Assembly: GCA_964057225.1 (NCBI GenBank)
Contig: OZ059899.1
Location: forward strand, 5,642,001 to 5,706,000
DNA: 64,000 bases
Source of the DNA: Auanema rhodensis
Lineage: Eukaryota; Nematoda; Chromadorea; Rhabditida; Rhabditidae
Reading direction: 5' to 3'
The notes below the pieces were generated by a model. The model was not told the DNA's origin. It saw nothing but the letters and a program-made list of their open reading frames with translations, and did not search any database. The position numbers and the translations under genes were made by a program. Every line of letters starts with the position of its first letter. Positions within the stretch are counted from its first letter, which is position 1. This document shows positions 12,201-26,438 of this stretch, in pieces.

Positions 12201-15200
12201 TCATAACGGTTTCACTGTGGCATAATCCAGCACAGGAGTCATATTGTCATTTTCTCTTGAATACAGAATTCCAGATTTAGACCGTGTTCTTATATTAACA
12301 GCAGAAAAGCGTCCATCTTTTGGACATGAGCCTGGCTTAGGTGAATCATCCGAAATCTATAACAATTTTAATAATAAGCTATAAAAATAAAAGTTATACT
12401 TGTAAGCATGCGTAATTCAGAATCAATTGTTCTTCACAATCATTGCTTTTTATAGAAGGAACTGAACTCCTTTTAGGGAGAGCTGACGGTGGTAGAAGAC
12501 TGTCGGACACCGGACTTGATGCGGATCGATCCGGTCTATTTTTGACTTCAGGTACAGAAGAAGAAGTTGATGGAGGGCATTCCATCATTGTATATTCATC
12601 ATCATCAACATCGGCTAGTGATATTCTGAACAACACGTATTAGAGTATTAGAGAAAAAATATTCAAGTACCTGGAAGACGAGGGTGTTGATCTTTCAGAT
12701 GTATTTTCCTGTATTGTTTCTATAGCTTGAGCATTTCTTAATTCAATTGTCTTATAAGGATCAGTAGGAGATGTATATCCTGCAGAAGATAAATAAGTTC
12801 AAGCCTTTAAAATATAGATAACAAATACCTGTTTGATCAGAGGTACTGGGTTGACAAGGGGAATTTAGACAATCAGACAGCACGTAGTCACCAGCATCTT
12901 GAACAAAACAATTTAGTTACTGAACTAGAAAGAAATTTGTATACCTTCAGCTTGTTGGAGAATTTTTTGACTTGGTTTGGTAATCTCGCCATCCAAATGA
13001 TCTGTATTATGAAAGAAATCTTCTTTTCTACCCGAACAGAATGAGGATGTACGAGAGCTGAAACATCAAGATAATTATTGAAAAACTCCCATTTATTACC
13101 GTGTAGGACTATCAACACTAGCTACCGAACCACTTCCTGATCTACCAATACCACTGAAATCCATCTCAACATGATGATCGTTTCCATGTATAACCCTTCG
13201 ATTATAGGGAGTTGATCTTCCAGAACCGAAGCTTCCAGATCTATAGACAAATCACGATTTTGTAAGAGTCAATCATGAAGCTACCGATTTCGAGAATAAT
13301 CTTCTTTATCTACTGCAGTGGCTAAGTGATTAGTACTTGAAGACGATGGTCCAAAACATGAATTTCCTGAAGATCCAGCTGATGTTTGCGATAACCTTTG
13401 AGTCCTATTAACATGTGATGTTTTTCGAAAAGGCCTTCTAAAAAAGTTATTTTGATGGAAAACACAAAAACAGAAACAAAACATACTGGAAAAAGCTTTT
13501 GCTACCCAAAGAAAATGCCCTTTTTCTTGGATCATCATATGGCAGAACAAGACTGGTGGAAGCCTCGTTGCAATCCGGGATAGAGGAATCCGTCGGAATA
13601 GCAACCGAGAGATTAGCGGGCTTCAGATTTCCGCGACCACCAAATGAATACGCTCTAGAAAAAAAGCAATTGGCTCTAATGGACAAAAAAACATACCTGG
13701 GAGGATTTATCTGCGACGATTGCCCATGAGAACTACTATTGGCTGCCATAGACGAATAACAGCTATCTGTAGAATCAGAGACATAAGATCGCACTTCTTC
13801 CAAATTGTATCGTTCTCGTTCAACTAAAGCAAAAATATAGAAAAATATCTTTAAAATAATTAAAATTACATTGAGGAGGAACAATCAAATGACTATTGCT
13901 TCCGAAATGCCAGTCCGCAATATCCATATGAGCATAACTATCCTCTTGTGTTTCGGCACTCAACCTACTAACTCCACCAACCGAACTTCTTTCATCGTTA
14001 TCGGATGAGGATATATCCTGAATAATAAAAATATACTGAGCATTTATATTTAATAAAGAGTTACCTTAATACGATGTTCTATTGTAGCTTCGGCAATAAT
14101 CAAAGAATGCTGAGAACTTCGAGTTGATCCTTGTTCCTCCCGAGAGCTTCCATTATCGCATCTTAACGTTCCGCCACTAAATTATACTGATTAATAACAA
14201 ATGAAAAAAAAAGAACTAACCTATCTTCAGTTTCTTCTAAGTTGTTATTAGATGAAGGAGGAGCCATAACCTGATATGAAGAGCTCTCTTCTTTTATGCT
14301 TGATGTGTTTGACGACCGCCGACCCCTGAAAGTACATATTTTAAATAAATATTTCAAAACACAGCATACGTCGGAGTGAAAATATTCCATGCGGGGTTAT
14401 AGCCAATACTTTTAGTATCGGCTGAACCTGTTGATATTGTCGAGCAACGAGCAGAAAAGGATCCACCAGAGACGGTTCTAAAAAAAATCAATTTCTATGG
14501 TCATTCAAGTTAATCATACCCATGATTAGATATCTTCCGACCAATTGTACTTGTAGACTCGACAGGAGAGCATTTTCGCCTAAATATAATGAATATTTGT
14601 ATGTAACATTGAGAACCATATTTCAATAACCAATAACAAAACAACAAAAACAAACGAAGAGAAATATTGACTGATAGCATGAGAAGAGGAGAAAGCTTAG
14701 AAGAAAAGAATTGTGCTATATAAAGAACATTGAACAAGTGGTACAAGAACACATGCAGAATTTGCTAGACACCTTTCAGATAGAACCGAGGGATTTCCGA
14801 GCGAATGAACTGATCCACGGGGACGATCAATCCTGCTAATCATTAATAGTTTTAAAATTTAACCTTAAACCAGTTGGCACAACACAAGAAGTTTTAAAAA
14901 AATGGAACTTAATAACACACCTCCCCAGAAGCTCCATCTGCATGGCAGTTGGATTTCCGAGTGAGCCACGAGGCCGAATAGCAGTCAGTCGATTAGACTG
15001 TATAGGACTACGATTGCTTTCTTCCTCGAAAGAATCAATTAAAGCTTTACAATCTCGCAGCATAGCTCGACGATCTCTGGCAGAAACATAAGCGGGAGCA
15101 GGTACAATAATAGATGAAACTTCCTCTTCGGTGCTATCGCTGATAAAAAATTGGTTAGATTTCCAAACACTATGTTCGGGAGAATGAACAGGAACTTAAA

Positions 15201-17032
15201 CAGGAATGATACACCAAGCAACGGAGAAAAATGAACAAGTAAACAACAATTTGAAAATGACATATTAACTCATGAGTTATAAGAGAAAAAAGAATATTTT
15301 CAGATAAGATAAGAAAATAAAGTAAAAAAAAACTCACAGTCCATTAGAATTTGTTCTCATGTGCAGAGGTTGTGTGTGGGAGCGTTCACGATGGTGTGTT
15401 CTCAGTATTGGGAGAGTATCACTAAAAAGGTATATAAAAAATATTTTATTCGTATAAGAAACAAACCCTCCGTTTATCTTTTTCTTCTTCTCGCCTTCAC
15501 GCTCAATAATGAAATTCAATTTGAGATGCATATCGTTGGCAACCTACAATAAAGATTGATTGGAAATGCACCAACATACAATCAGACCTCATCTGATTCA
15601 CATTGAGCCCACAACTCACAAGCGCCTGTAGGAGATCCACGACCCATTTTAATTAAAAAATATCTTTCCTGACTGCCAAAAAATGCAATGAACATTCTCT
15701 GAAAGGTGTTGTTAATGAGGAAAAGTTTAAAAAGCTTACCGGTAGTTCGATGAATGACTCCGTCGGAAACGGGGGAATACCAGAAGGAGGTAAACCTTGG
15801 GTAGCAGGCTCAATTTTTCGTTTACACAGAACTATGGTATGTGGATAAAAGCAAATTCTTAATAAAACAATAATAAAAACTGTATTCAAATTCTATGTAC
15901 CTCCTTTTGCCTGGTTGTAAATCAGGTTGTCTATCGCACATACTTGGTAAAGCTTCATCCGCGCTAATTGGCTTTTTCAATTTAGGTGAGGCAACAATTT
16001 CGACATCCCACGCATTTTCTGTAATTTTCAGTTTGTAAATCGCTTCTTTATGCTTGGTTTTACCAAAAAATTCAGCAATTTGAACTGGACGACACAGTTT
16101 GAATGCACGAGAAGGTATGATAGCCCTCAGAATAGCTTCGTACCATTCCAAATTCACTTGATCATTTTCTGCACGAATACAAAGAGTTTCGTCTGGTCCC
16201 ATAAGGCAAACACATCTCTTTAACTTCGCATCAAACTGTAAAAAAACAATACAAAACGTGTAGCAACTTGTCTTTCATATTTCTAAATCCCTTCCGACAA
16301 AATCATCAGCCCCATATCTCGGAATCTAACTTCATAATCCATCCAGGTATCTACGTGACAAATAAGCTCTCGAAGCTCTTCATCCGCTCACATTCAATCA
16401 AAAGATAAATGGTAAACAACATAATCCGTTCCATAAAGAATGATATTAAACATCTATGGTAATCAGTGGTTTTTATAGAAAAAATATTCTAAATAATAAT
16501 ATTCATCATTAAAATGTACTCAATTTGTCACACAAATTCGTAAAAATCTGATACTCATGCATAAAAAACTAAGACTAAAGAGAACAGATAGAAATGAAAA
16601 TCTGTGCATTTAGCTCCCTCACTACCCCATATACTTTGAAAAATTTAACAACACATGACGGCATTTTCATCGAAAAAGAAAGAAAACAAACACCACTATT
16701 TACCGCCCAATGTTGAACATTAACAATGACATTTCAAAATACTAAATTATAATATTAAACTATTAAACATACATGATCATTATGAACGTTAAAGGCCACG
16801 GAAAGATCAACGAGATGGCGGGCAGGCTTTCGCTTCGTGTAAGCCTTCTCGCTTTCATGTAGTTCTAAGGCCCGCTCACTTAAAACTGCATAAAAGCTTT
16901 TCTTAGACTTCTGAAAACAAGGGAAATTAGAAGGAAATGGTAGTCCAAACCAACCACGGGAGCGAAAGCGGCGGTTACAGCTCCTGACTTCAATACTCCT
17001 CTTTCTTCTTCTAATGGCGGCGCCGATGTCAT
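12201..17032 (-). CDS. ist-1: Insulin receptor substrate (PH-PTB scaffold)
   Basis: Twenty-three exons on the minus strand, from 16955-17032 (ATG) to 12201-12356 (stop), all phases closing; about 1005 residues. Residues 14-115 are a PH domain (KSKKSFYAVLSERALELHES, then CLMGPDETLCIRAE, NLEWYEAILRAII). Residues about 133-275 are an IRS-type PTB domain (AIYKLKITENAWDVEIV, FIELP, GRGSPTGACELWAQC). The rest is a Ser-rich tail with repeated RPRGS-LGNP segments and two YxxM motifs that fit PI3-kinase SH2 docking, SYAHM (Tyr about 564) and EYTMM (Tyr about 890). It ends in DYATVKPL. Known role: links the insulin/IGF receptor to PI3-kinase under the membrane. Symbol follows the C. elegans IRS homologue. 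An acceptor at 17065 marks the 5' leader, which has a tiny uORF (ATGAGCGCTTAA). Confidence 0.92.
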
Positions 17033-19732
17033 GCTCTAGCGTTTAAGCGCTCATCCGCTTAGCTCTGAAATGAAACTTCAAATTTTGAAAGAAATCGAAA
17101 TAAAATAAAGAGCTGTCTGTGAAATTTCATACAAAACAAAACGGTAAACAGAGAATTGCTTATCAACATTGATATAAAGATGTTGCCAAAGATCATGTGT
17201 TTCTGATATCATGAAATAAACAGAAATATTCTAGAAAAAATTGCTTTAATTAAAACCCAAAAGGAAAAAAGAGGAATGAAGCAGTGGTGTGAGAATTTGA
17301 AACCATGAAAAGTTAAAACCATGATGACGAGTGTATAGAAAGCATAGGATTTTTAAAAAGTTAGTCCAATTTCACAATGCATACGAAATTACCAGAAGCG
17401 CAGAACAATTTCTATAGGCTAATATCAACAGCGGTGAATAACATAAAATAAGAAAATGAAAAACAAAAATGAATTTCTCTCACTATTAAATGACACGGCA
17501 CCCTACAATGACAAAGACAGAATTCGAAACATAGCTTTATTTGGGAGTTGAACAACATTGCATAGCTTCATATGATTCGATGATGAGGATTATATAGAAA
17601 TATTGGAAAATTAATTTTTAAATATAGGGTGTGGCTGATCATTAACTGTGTGTACCGTTATCGCACTCGCCTCTTTCTCTCTCTGTACGCTCATGCATCA
17701 GGCAATAGCATAGCAATCTGACAACTTTTCCACTGTTGCTGCACAAATAATGTATGTCACATGCCAAGCACAATCAGTAATAAGTGCTAATAATAAACAT
17801 TTGGATTGTTCATTTAAGCTAGGAAAATAAGTACTGGAAGACATTTATAAAAAACGGATGATTAGTAATTACATTTGCAATCAATTAAACAAAGAATTAT
17901 GAAAGAGAAGATCAGAAAGAATGAAAGTACACGGCGAAATAATGCTGTAAGTTGCGTCCCAAAAAGGAAACGCTAACAACTAAAAATCGAGACAAGACAA
18001 AAAGATCTTGAACACAAAATATGTAGTAAGACACACAAGCAGGCTAAAGAAGGTAATGAAGGCTGTTTTCCCATATCAGACTACAAAGTTGTTCAAAGTT
18101 GTTGTTAAAGTGTTCAAAAATGAGCTCTTGGCATGCCAAACATGGAACGATCCATGAACCCATCTATTTTCGTGTAGATAATAAAATAACAGTGGTAACA
18201 ACAGTTTTTTCCAAAAACTTTTTAGAACATCATAAACGATTTCAATATGTATACATAAATGATTCAGCTTTCTGTGTGATGAGAGAAAGGACATTGACAG
18301 AAGTACGCGATCGATATTAGCTCCGCCTACTTTGTGGACGGGATGCTAAACGCTACTAATCTCTGCTATGATACACATATATGACTGAATTTATTGAATT
18401 GATATGTGAACTTAAGCGATCTTGCAACAAACATGAAAACATAACTAATATAGTCAATTACAACAATGTTGCGAAAGATAAAGACAAAGAAAAGATCAAG
18501 GTTAATTGTAGACTATATATAAAGACAACAATTAACACTAGGATAAAAAATATCACAAACATGCTTCAATAGCTTTATATTACATAAAATGCTTAATGTA
18601 TTCATGAGTGGAATGAAGCCGTGCAACGTCATTAGCGGCAACGAAACAATGATAAAACTAACGATTTTTTACGCAAAAACTATGAAAAAGTATTCAACAA
18701 ATTAGACAGAAAGCTATTAAGAATGTTATAAAACACGAAAACACTCGATAAATGCGGTAAAAATTAGCAAAATAAATTTAGGCGCCAATTTTAAGCATGG
18801 ACTAAGCTAGGTAGTTTTTTTTTAGTTAAAATGGCATAAATAATCTTTAAAGCTAACAAATTATATTAGATAACAAGAAGTAAAACTGGACGTGTGCCAT
18901 AATGCAACGGAAATTCCGTGTTTAAGATGAGAGTGAAAACACTTTGAGAGTCAGGCCTTCACAATCATGTGATTTCCAACTATAATTATTCAAATTCATA
19001 TGCGAAATAAAGAAGAAATATTTGTAAAGAATGTTCTGACTATGTTAGTTTGAATGTAAAAAAAAACAAAATAAAATGAAAAATATAAATAGTTTTCGAA
19101 ATAAAGGCGTTAGCAGCTATAATATAGTAAACAACTTTTTCGCCGTCAAACTAAAAATATTGCTATATTGTACGCAAATAAAATTTTTCTGTCGGCTGTA
19201 AAATTTGTTCTCTAAGTGCTCCAGCGTTGTTTTTCCTTATCAATACTGATTACAACTGCTTATTTTTTTCAAGTTGGAATCAAACGTAACCGCTATCTGT
19301 TTGAATCTTAAATATTAGTAGAAACATATTACTTATTTTAATTTATTTATCCGCTTGGAAGGTTTTTGTACAGATAAATTCCTATTATAGTCTTTAATCA
19401 ATTTAACTTGAAGAATTTAATCTCCCTTAGTTAAGCCTGTTGATTATAAATGTAACCATGGTATTTTTTTACAACTATTGAGAGTTCTAACGTCAATATT
19501 GCAAAAAAAAATCGTATATTGGACGACAAGCAGCACTGTATTTTAATCCATTTTTTTCCCTAAGTTTAACTAGAGTACTGATCTGCGTTGACATTTTTGT
19601 TTCTTTCAATTTTTTTATCGATTTTTTGCATTTTTACTATCTTTGTAATTTAATATATTCTCTATTTTACATTGCAGGGAATGTTTGCAATCTTAGATCA
19701 ATTGAGCTAAGTTTGTTCAAATTTTATTTGGA
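17033..19732. promoter_or_regulatory. Divergent intergenic region between IRS and Staufen genes
   Basis: 2.7 kb between two genes transcribed away from each other, so it must hold both promoters. An acceptor (GCAG) at about 19678 starts the Staufen leader, which has a ten-codon uORF at about 19681-19710. Open frames around 18080-18320 occur on both strands, have no recognisable similarity and look random. Confidence 0.5.
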
Positions 19733-22700
19733 ATGGTTCATTTTGATCAATATAAAGAACAAATGGAAGTATTGTCGGAAACCTCTCATCCTAATACTAA
19801 CGAGAACAAAGTGGCTTCTGTCACGCCTGCTGTAAAAGTATGTTTTCTGAATGCTTTTTTTAAAGACTTTTTTTTCAGACTGCTCAACATCCCCAGCCAT
19901 GGTGTGGGCAACATTTGGCGACTGATAATGCCAACACTAAAAATATTTATTCATATACTAGTATAGAAAGCAAAGAAAAAAGCTCAATGTGGAGAATTGC
20001 TGAGCTTGCTCGATATAACAAGGTATATAACATATATCAAAGTCCTGTAGCTTCGTAATATTATAGTTAAAACACGAGTATACATTATTGGATGAAAGTG
20101 GTCCAGCTCATAAAAAATTATTTACTGTCCGGTTAGTTCTTACCGAAGACCAGGTAAGATTTAATTCAACTCTAATTTAGTTGCTGTTTATATTTTTAGT
20201 GCTTTGAAGGAAGCGGAGCTTCAATAAAAAAAGCGCAGCAAGCTGCAGCTTCTGTCGCTATTAGTAAAACTACATTGAATTTTCCTCCCGAAAAAGCATT
20301 CAAAAGAAAAAAAGGTTAGCTCGCATTGTTCATTTCTTTCATTATTTTCAAATTAGAAGCATCTCCGCCTGAGCTATTAGCATTTTTTACAAGGAGGTTA
20401 GACCTCCCAGATCCTGTTTATAAGCCCCATGCACAACCTAAACCCCCGCGTACTCGTGTTCAAGCACCTTTTCCTAATAAAGGAGTGAAACCTTTTTTTC
20501 CAGGGTTTGTTCATATTTAAGAAATTTTTTAAAGCTAATTTTCTTGCAGTCCTTATTCTAATATACCTCCTGTATATGGGGCAAGAGGTATGGTTTCTTG
20601 CCACAATGGTCCCCACCCTAATCAACCCATGATGTGTCCATCTACATGTGTTCATCCTGGTAGATTTTTTTTGTGAACCTTTAAAATCTTATAATATATT
20701 AGGAATGATTCCACCAATTAACGTGCCCTGTGTTTCTGTCTATCCTTTGGAAACACATGATCGTGTGTGTTTGGTTACGGTTTATATTGGAACAGGCAAA
20801 GCCTTTACTGGCGTGGGGCAAACATTTTCTCAAGCAAAATACAATGCTGCCGCACAGGTAGTATATTTTAAAAATATAATATTCTAATTTCTACACTCTA
20901 GGCATTGTGCTACCTAGGACCAGCGATCACGAAATTGGAAGCCAAGTTTAAAGGAGAACAGACTAGCAAGGCTGTTACGGTTGATGAAGTATCTAACTCG
21001 TCTAAATTGGACTGTGATGATTTGGAGTTTTCTACTGCGAATGGAATGTTAAACAATACTGGAGGCTCGTCCCAATCATCTGATGATCATCCTAAACCAA
21101 AGCAGAAGTCTGTTGTTAGTACCGTTCATGAATGTGCACATCAAATGAAATTGGATGTGGAAATTGAGGTTTTGTGCTGTTATTAGTTCTTGTCTTTGAG
21201 GTTGTAATCTAAGGTTCTGAAAGAAGACGGTCCTCCCCATGAGAGATCGTATGTGGTACGTTGTGCTCTGAGGGATGTTAGTGAACAGGTTATTGTCGAA
21301 CACTTGGGAGAAGGACGAAAAAAGAAAATTGCAACTCAACAAGCCTGTTTGGGGGTTTTAGAAAGACTTCGTGAATTAGGTAGTTTCATAAATTATGATT
21401 TCTTGAGCAAAGTTTTTTTTTGAAGAAAATTCACCTATATACATGGCTTCTTTCCTTTTCAAAGCTCAGAAAAAAGGTAAAGCTTGCTCTAAGGAGGGAA
21501 AAAGAAAAACTATCGTGAAGGTAAGCAGTGATGATTTATGAAATAATATGTCGCCCATTTAGGACATGAAAATGGATCCTTCCTATGGCCATCAAATTAA
21601 TCCTGTAACCAGGCTAAGCCAAGTGAGTAGCAGTTTCAGTTCTGATACTTAGATTTTTTTTAAAGATTCTTAATGCTCGCAATGAACCAGATCCTGTGTT
21701 TACTGTTGTTGGCGAACACGGACTAAGCAGATATAAAGAGTTTATTGTTGAGGTTTTCATTATATCAACGTTGTATTTCGTAACATGTATTGAAGGTCCG
21801 ATGTGGAGAGATTTATTGTATGGGTACTGGTCCCAATAAGAGGTTGGCAAAGCGTGCTGCTGCTGAAGAACTGTTGTCTCGTTTGGGATTTATAAAACCA
21901 TTACCTGCCCCAGGTAAAAGTTTATTGAAGAAGAAAGAATCACTCAATGCTATAGGTAATACTTTCAATTTTCTCTTTTCTTATGTTTAATATAAATAGG
22001 AATGTTTGATCCAAACGATTTATGTCCTTCGGAAAAAGCCGAACATGATGATCCCAATACAATTGTGGAAGATAATACTCAAAATCAAAGTACAGAAACT
22101 AAGTTGTTTTTCTCAGTTCAACTCAGATAAAATATATTAATATTCAAGAACCACCACCACTGAGAATACCCCGACACCATCAGAACCAAGCAGTGGACAT
22201 GTTTCTCCTTCCCTAGCTCCCGGTTCACCAAACATTAAGAGAAGAGTTACTTTCAGCAATCAAGTTAGGGCTTGTCCTCCGCCAGGTTTGGTTTTTCATT
22301 CTTAGGCTTCATCATTTTTTTCTATAGAAGATGCTAACTATCCTCAACCGGAAGTTGCTCCCTTGAAGGTGGATGTTGTGGTTGAAGGGAGATTGAAGCG
22401 TATGAGAAAGAGTAAGGACGGAAAAAGGTTAGCTCGTAAGGTTTCCTTATTATTGAAATTTGCGTTGTTTTAGATCATTGAGTGATACTGAAAAATCTGA
22501 ATTAATGAATTCCGCTATCGATTTCGTTGCCGAGCATTGTGGTTCTCCCAAAGAAGATGGCCAAGTTTTCCGAGTAAAATTAGATTTTTTCGCTGACAAA
22601 TATAAATTTTCTGTGCAATACACTAACTTTCCTAAGGTTTTGTTTTTAATACTATTAGATGAACCATTATTCTTTTGAAGTCACCTGATGGATGTGAACA

Positions 22701-22909
22701 ATACTATTTCGCCCTGGTGACCTTAGGCTTGGATAAGCCTGTTGTATGTCATGGTAGTGGCTTGACTGATGAAGGTGCAGCAGAAAATGGAGCATTCAAT
22801 GCAATTTGTAAATTAACCAGACTTGTAGAAGACGAAGTAAGTAATATTTTGTTTTTTCTTATAACGTTTTTTCTATTTTCAGAGTTCAACTACGACTGGT
22901 AATTCTTGA
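19733..22909 (+). CDS. stau-1: Staufen-type double-stranded RNA-binding protein
   Basis: Nineteen exons, 19733-19837 to 22883-22909, in phase; about 781 residues. Five dsRBD-like units can be placed: residues about 72-141 (RIAELARYNK, ESGPAHKKLFTVRL, SIKKAQQAAA), 240-295 (VYIGTGKAFTGVGQTFSQAK), 357-432 (VLKEDGPPHERSYVVR, GRKKKIATQQA), 465-541 (ILNARNEPDPVFTVVGEHG, NKRLAKRAAAEELL) and about 670-773. Units 1, 3 and 4 keep the basic KKxA/KRLAKRAA patch that contacts the RNA. Units 2 and 5 lack it and may serve protein contacts, as in Staufen of other animals. Staufen binds structured mRNAs and acts in mRNA transport, translation control or decay in the cytoplasm. A Pro-rich linker (PHAQPKPPRTR) splits units 1 and 2. 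Symbol follows the single C. elegans homologue. Confidence 0.9.
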
Positions 22910-23579
22910 ATCATTTGATTTAAACAATACTAACTTTTATTTTATTTTTTTTCTACTTTTTTCTCCTCAGATTTTCAAGTAGAATACTTATCCTACTAAC
23001 CAACTTTTATTTTACTTCATGTTTACACTGTATTAGACAGATATTTATCCTAATTCACTTTCCAAATTATTTTATCTATATTAGCAGGGAAAAATCACGC
23101 TTTCAAAAAAAAGAGATCTTTTCTTCCAGCCCTCGTATATTCTAACCAACATATATTATTTTGGGAAATTTGTTTTACTTTGAGATTTTGTCATATCTTT
23201 CGGATTGTGAGCAGCGTTCAAATACCTTGCAGGTTTATTATGAAGCATACAGTCATTCTGTATTTCCAAAGTGATACTGAAACCAGTATTTATGTGATTT
23301 TCTCTTTAACGTGATCATTCTTTTTGTTCGTATAATCTTTTTAATAGGTTTTATGAACTCCCAAAATTTCGTGGTGTCGTGACTCTAGTGCTTTTACGGC
23401 TTTAACTGTCATTTTTTGCATTCGACATGTGTTCAGCATAAATCCTCTTGTCAAATGCATGATTTTATGTTTGTCATAGTATCTATTTCCTCTATAAATA
23501 CGCAAATAAACTATTTATCCAAGTGAAAGATTTGAGATTAAAAGCTACCAAGTGAAAAGGTAATGACATTAAAAATATT
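22910..23579. other. Convergent 3' region of Staufen and calponin-like genes
   Basis: 670 bp between two convergent stop codons. It should hold both 3' UTRs. No coding signal. Confidence 0.55.
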
Positions 23580-25352
23580 TCAATTGGAATACGAAAACGG
23601 ATCTGGTTCCTGCTCTGATTCTTTTTTCTCGGTTTGTACATTTTCCTTTGTTTTGCCTTCGTCAAGTTTCTCTTTTATTTTTCCTTCATCGAGTCGTTTT
23701 CGAATAGTCTAAAACAGTTGCAATCAATACTCTAACGTTTTTCTTGTTTTACCTCTATTTCTTCATTGCGATCATTCATTAGACGATCGTAATAGGAAGT
23801 TGAAACTACGTCTCGAGGTTTAGAGAAACCCCCTGTATGAGATTGAGATTGTAATGTGAGCTGAAAAAATAACGCATCTATTTTTATTCAAAATATATTT
23901 GGCACCTGTCCTCCTAGCCAAGCCATATATCGATTTGAATCTAGCTGATCAATTTCAGAACGGTTAAGTCCTTCTACTGCAGTAGTAGCTTGTCTTTGGC
24001 GATGCATGCCACCTTGGAATCCCTTAAATACGTTATGCATAACACTATCAAGTCAAAAAAGAACAAACATCTCCAGTTTTAGAGTTCTGAGCTGCAATAG
24101 TTTGTCGAGGATCTTGAAACCTCGGGATAGCTGCTCGACACTTATTTAACTCATCTGCGGTAAACCGTCTGCCTCCACTACTTTCTATGATTTCACCCCG
24201 TCTTCTCCCTGAGTATTGAGTTACACGAAAACGCTTTAGCAATTTTTTTTTATAGATTTACCAATAGTTGAATTGGTGGCGTCCTTGTTGGGTTTATCCC
24301 ATTTTTTCAACATTGTTTCAGTCATTTTATCATCAACGATTTTGCAAATCGCAACCTTTTCAAAACCATCCTGAAATTTCGAGTTTTTTAGTCATGATTC
24401 ACAAAAATGTCGCACTTTATCTACAACTTTAGTAACTTGTTCTCTGAAATTGCCAAATGATTGCCCAGATTGATTAGCAAATTTGTGATGAAGTGGAGGA
24501 CATGTAATCTGTAATGAGATTTATTTTCAGAATCCTAATAAAATTAGAGTTCATTCAGCCCATAATTCAATATTTATTGCTCTCTTATATTTTTTCTATG
24601 CTTTTGTTTTTATGAAAAATGATTTTCGAAAAGTTTGGACGAAGAAGTTCATTGAAAGAAGTTGTAAATCCATTTTTTATTTTTATGATGCAAAGAGTGG
24701 TTGCATGAACTTTAATTAAAAGTTTTCTATTTTCGATGAAATGGACTAACCTGGGGAACAACACCATCATTGCTATCTGATAATGGTTTTGACGATTGCA
24801 CATTAAGTTCTGAAAAATGTAATTGAACTTTTGAATAAAACAAGCTATTAGAAAGTTGTATTAGTAGTAATATATTACACACTATACATATTAATTATTC
24901 TTTGGACATTGAACATATTAGAGAAGCCAGCATTATGCTCATACATATATTAAGCTTTTTTTTTACTTTTAACTACATATAATCACACATTTTTACCAGT
25001 GTAAAAAATTGATAGCATAAAGGGATCAGTATCTGAATTTGATAATAAAATATGAATATTTGGTTTTAATAAATAATATTGTGAAGTAAAAGAAAACAAA
25101 TCTTACTTAAATTACGAATGGTACCGAATGCAGCACTTCCTTTTTGACTTGCATACTTATTAGATCCGTATTCCCATGGTATTACACATGGCAAAACAAC
25201 TTTTCTTCTGTGTTTTGTCTCCTGATCTTTAGCATAATCCTATAGTATATTATTATTCTTATTTTTGTAGTATTTTTTACAAAAATAGATTGTGATAGTA
25301 ATAGAACAACAACTAATTTACATCAACTAACCGTCTTTTGATCATCAACCAT
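23580..25352 (-). CDS. Calponin-like-repeat (CLIK) protein without CH domain
   Basis: Nine exons (minus): 25332-25352, 25107-25239, 24751-24809, 24425-24508, 24262-24370, 24069-24208, 23906-24022, 23753-23860, 23580-23708; about 299 residues. Residues about 26-52 are a good calponin repeat (IPWEYGSNKYASQKG then AFGTIR). A second, weaker copy follows (CPPLHHKFANQSGQSFGNFR). Further degenerate copies may be AAQNSKTGDGFQGG and QSQSHTGGFSKPR. Calponin repeats bind actin; nematode muscle proteins such as UNC-87, OV9M and the CLIK proteins carry them. No calponin-homology domain is visible. The C-terminus is charged and helical with a KIKEKLDEGKTKE repeat. A thin-filament role in muscle is inferred from the family. 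The first coding exon has only seven codons. Confidence 0.75.
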
Positions 25353-26438
25353 TAGGTTAAGCTTTTAGACGTCTTGACGAATAAATAGAAGTGGATCTAG
25401 AAAGATAAAGCTGAGGGGGGATAGTGGAAACACACAGAACAGTTAAATAAGTCAACGATTCACAGAGGAAATAAAGCAAATATTACGAGAACAGCTACCG
25501 GATGTCAACAGGAAAAATGATGAAAGTCTGAGCTTAATTATATGACACTGTTTGAGGAGTGAAATAGTGAAACAGCTCTTTTCAACCGATTTTTTTTAAT
25601 ATATTTGAGAAAAAAAAGATTTACATTAACAGAAAATAATAATTTTTTATGTATTATGGATATAGTAAATAACATATATTCATTTGTTCAAAATAATAAT
25701 TTTGAAAGACTGAAAGAATTGTTAAGAGCTTAACTTAATTAGTCATTTGTTTATTTAAGATGAATAGAATAAAATATATGAGCAGAATCTACATTTGAGA
25801 TTCTAAGATTCAATTTTCTTATTGAAATATTCGGAATATACCTAACTTGCTTTCTGAACAGAAAAAAGAAAGTATAATAAAGTTCTTGTTGTGTTGTAAA
25901 CTGATCTGATATACTTTGTCAGCTGTGGGTCACGCCTGAACTCATGTGAAATAGTTGCAGATAAGTAAGAGGAAATAGAAAATATGAAACAAACTGTTTG
26001 TTTGTTCTGCCAATTCTTGGCAATTATTTTTATTTTCACAATATTGTTTGACATAAGTTTCTTGCCTAAAAACACTTTTTTGACATAACAATCTCTTTGG
26101 CATAACAACAATCTTAAAGTATATTTAAGTGAAAAGAGATGAAGTTGATGATATGTGTTAGAGAGAAATGAGGAAGAGAAATGAAAGTTTTGCTAAAATT
26201 GATTGAACACTTTCTTTTTTTCTTTTAAGCTTATCTTCAAGTCAGTTGTATCATGTTAAATACAATTGTCTTATCACCTGAGTAACATAAATCTTAATAG
26301 AGAACAGCTTTCAAACTACTACTTCCTCAATTATTTTTCAATACTAAATAGTCAATTGCATAAAGTAAATTTAAAAATAAATATTAATTTATCTTAATTT
26401 TTCTACATAAATGAAAGAGATCATCAACAAATGCACAG
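25353..26438. other. Intergenic region
   Basis: About 1.1 kb, AT-rich. It holds the promoter side of the calponin-like gene and the 3' side of the acetylcholine receptor gene. No supported gene. Confidence 0.5.

Noticed and set aside
18076-18320. Overlapping open frames on both strands in the IRS-Staufen spacer
   Set aside because: No splice signals, similarity or composition that would support a gene.
25842-26111. Minus-strand frame in the spacer before the receptor gene
   Set aside because: AT-rich, low complexity and not flanked by splice sites in phase with anything.
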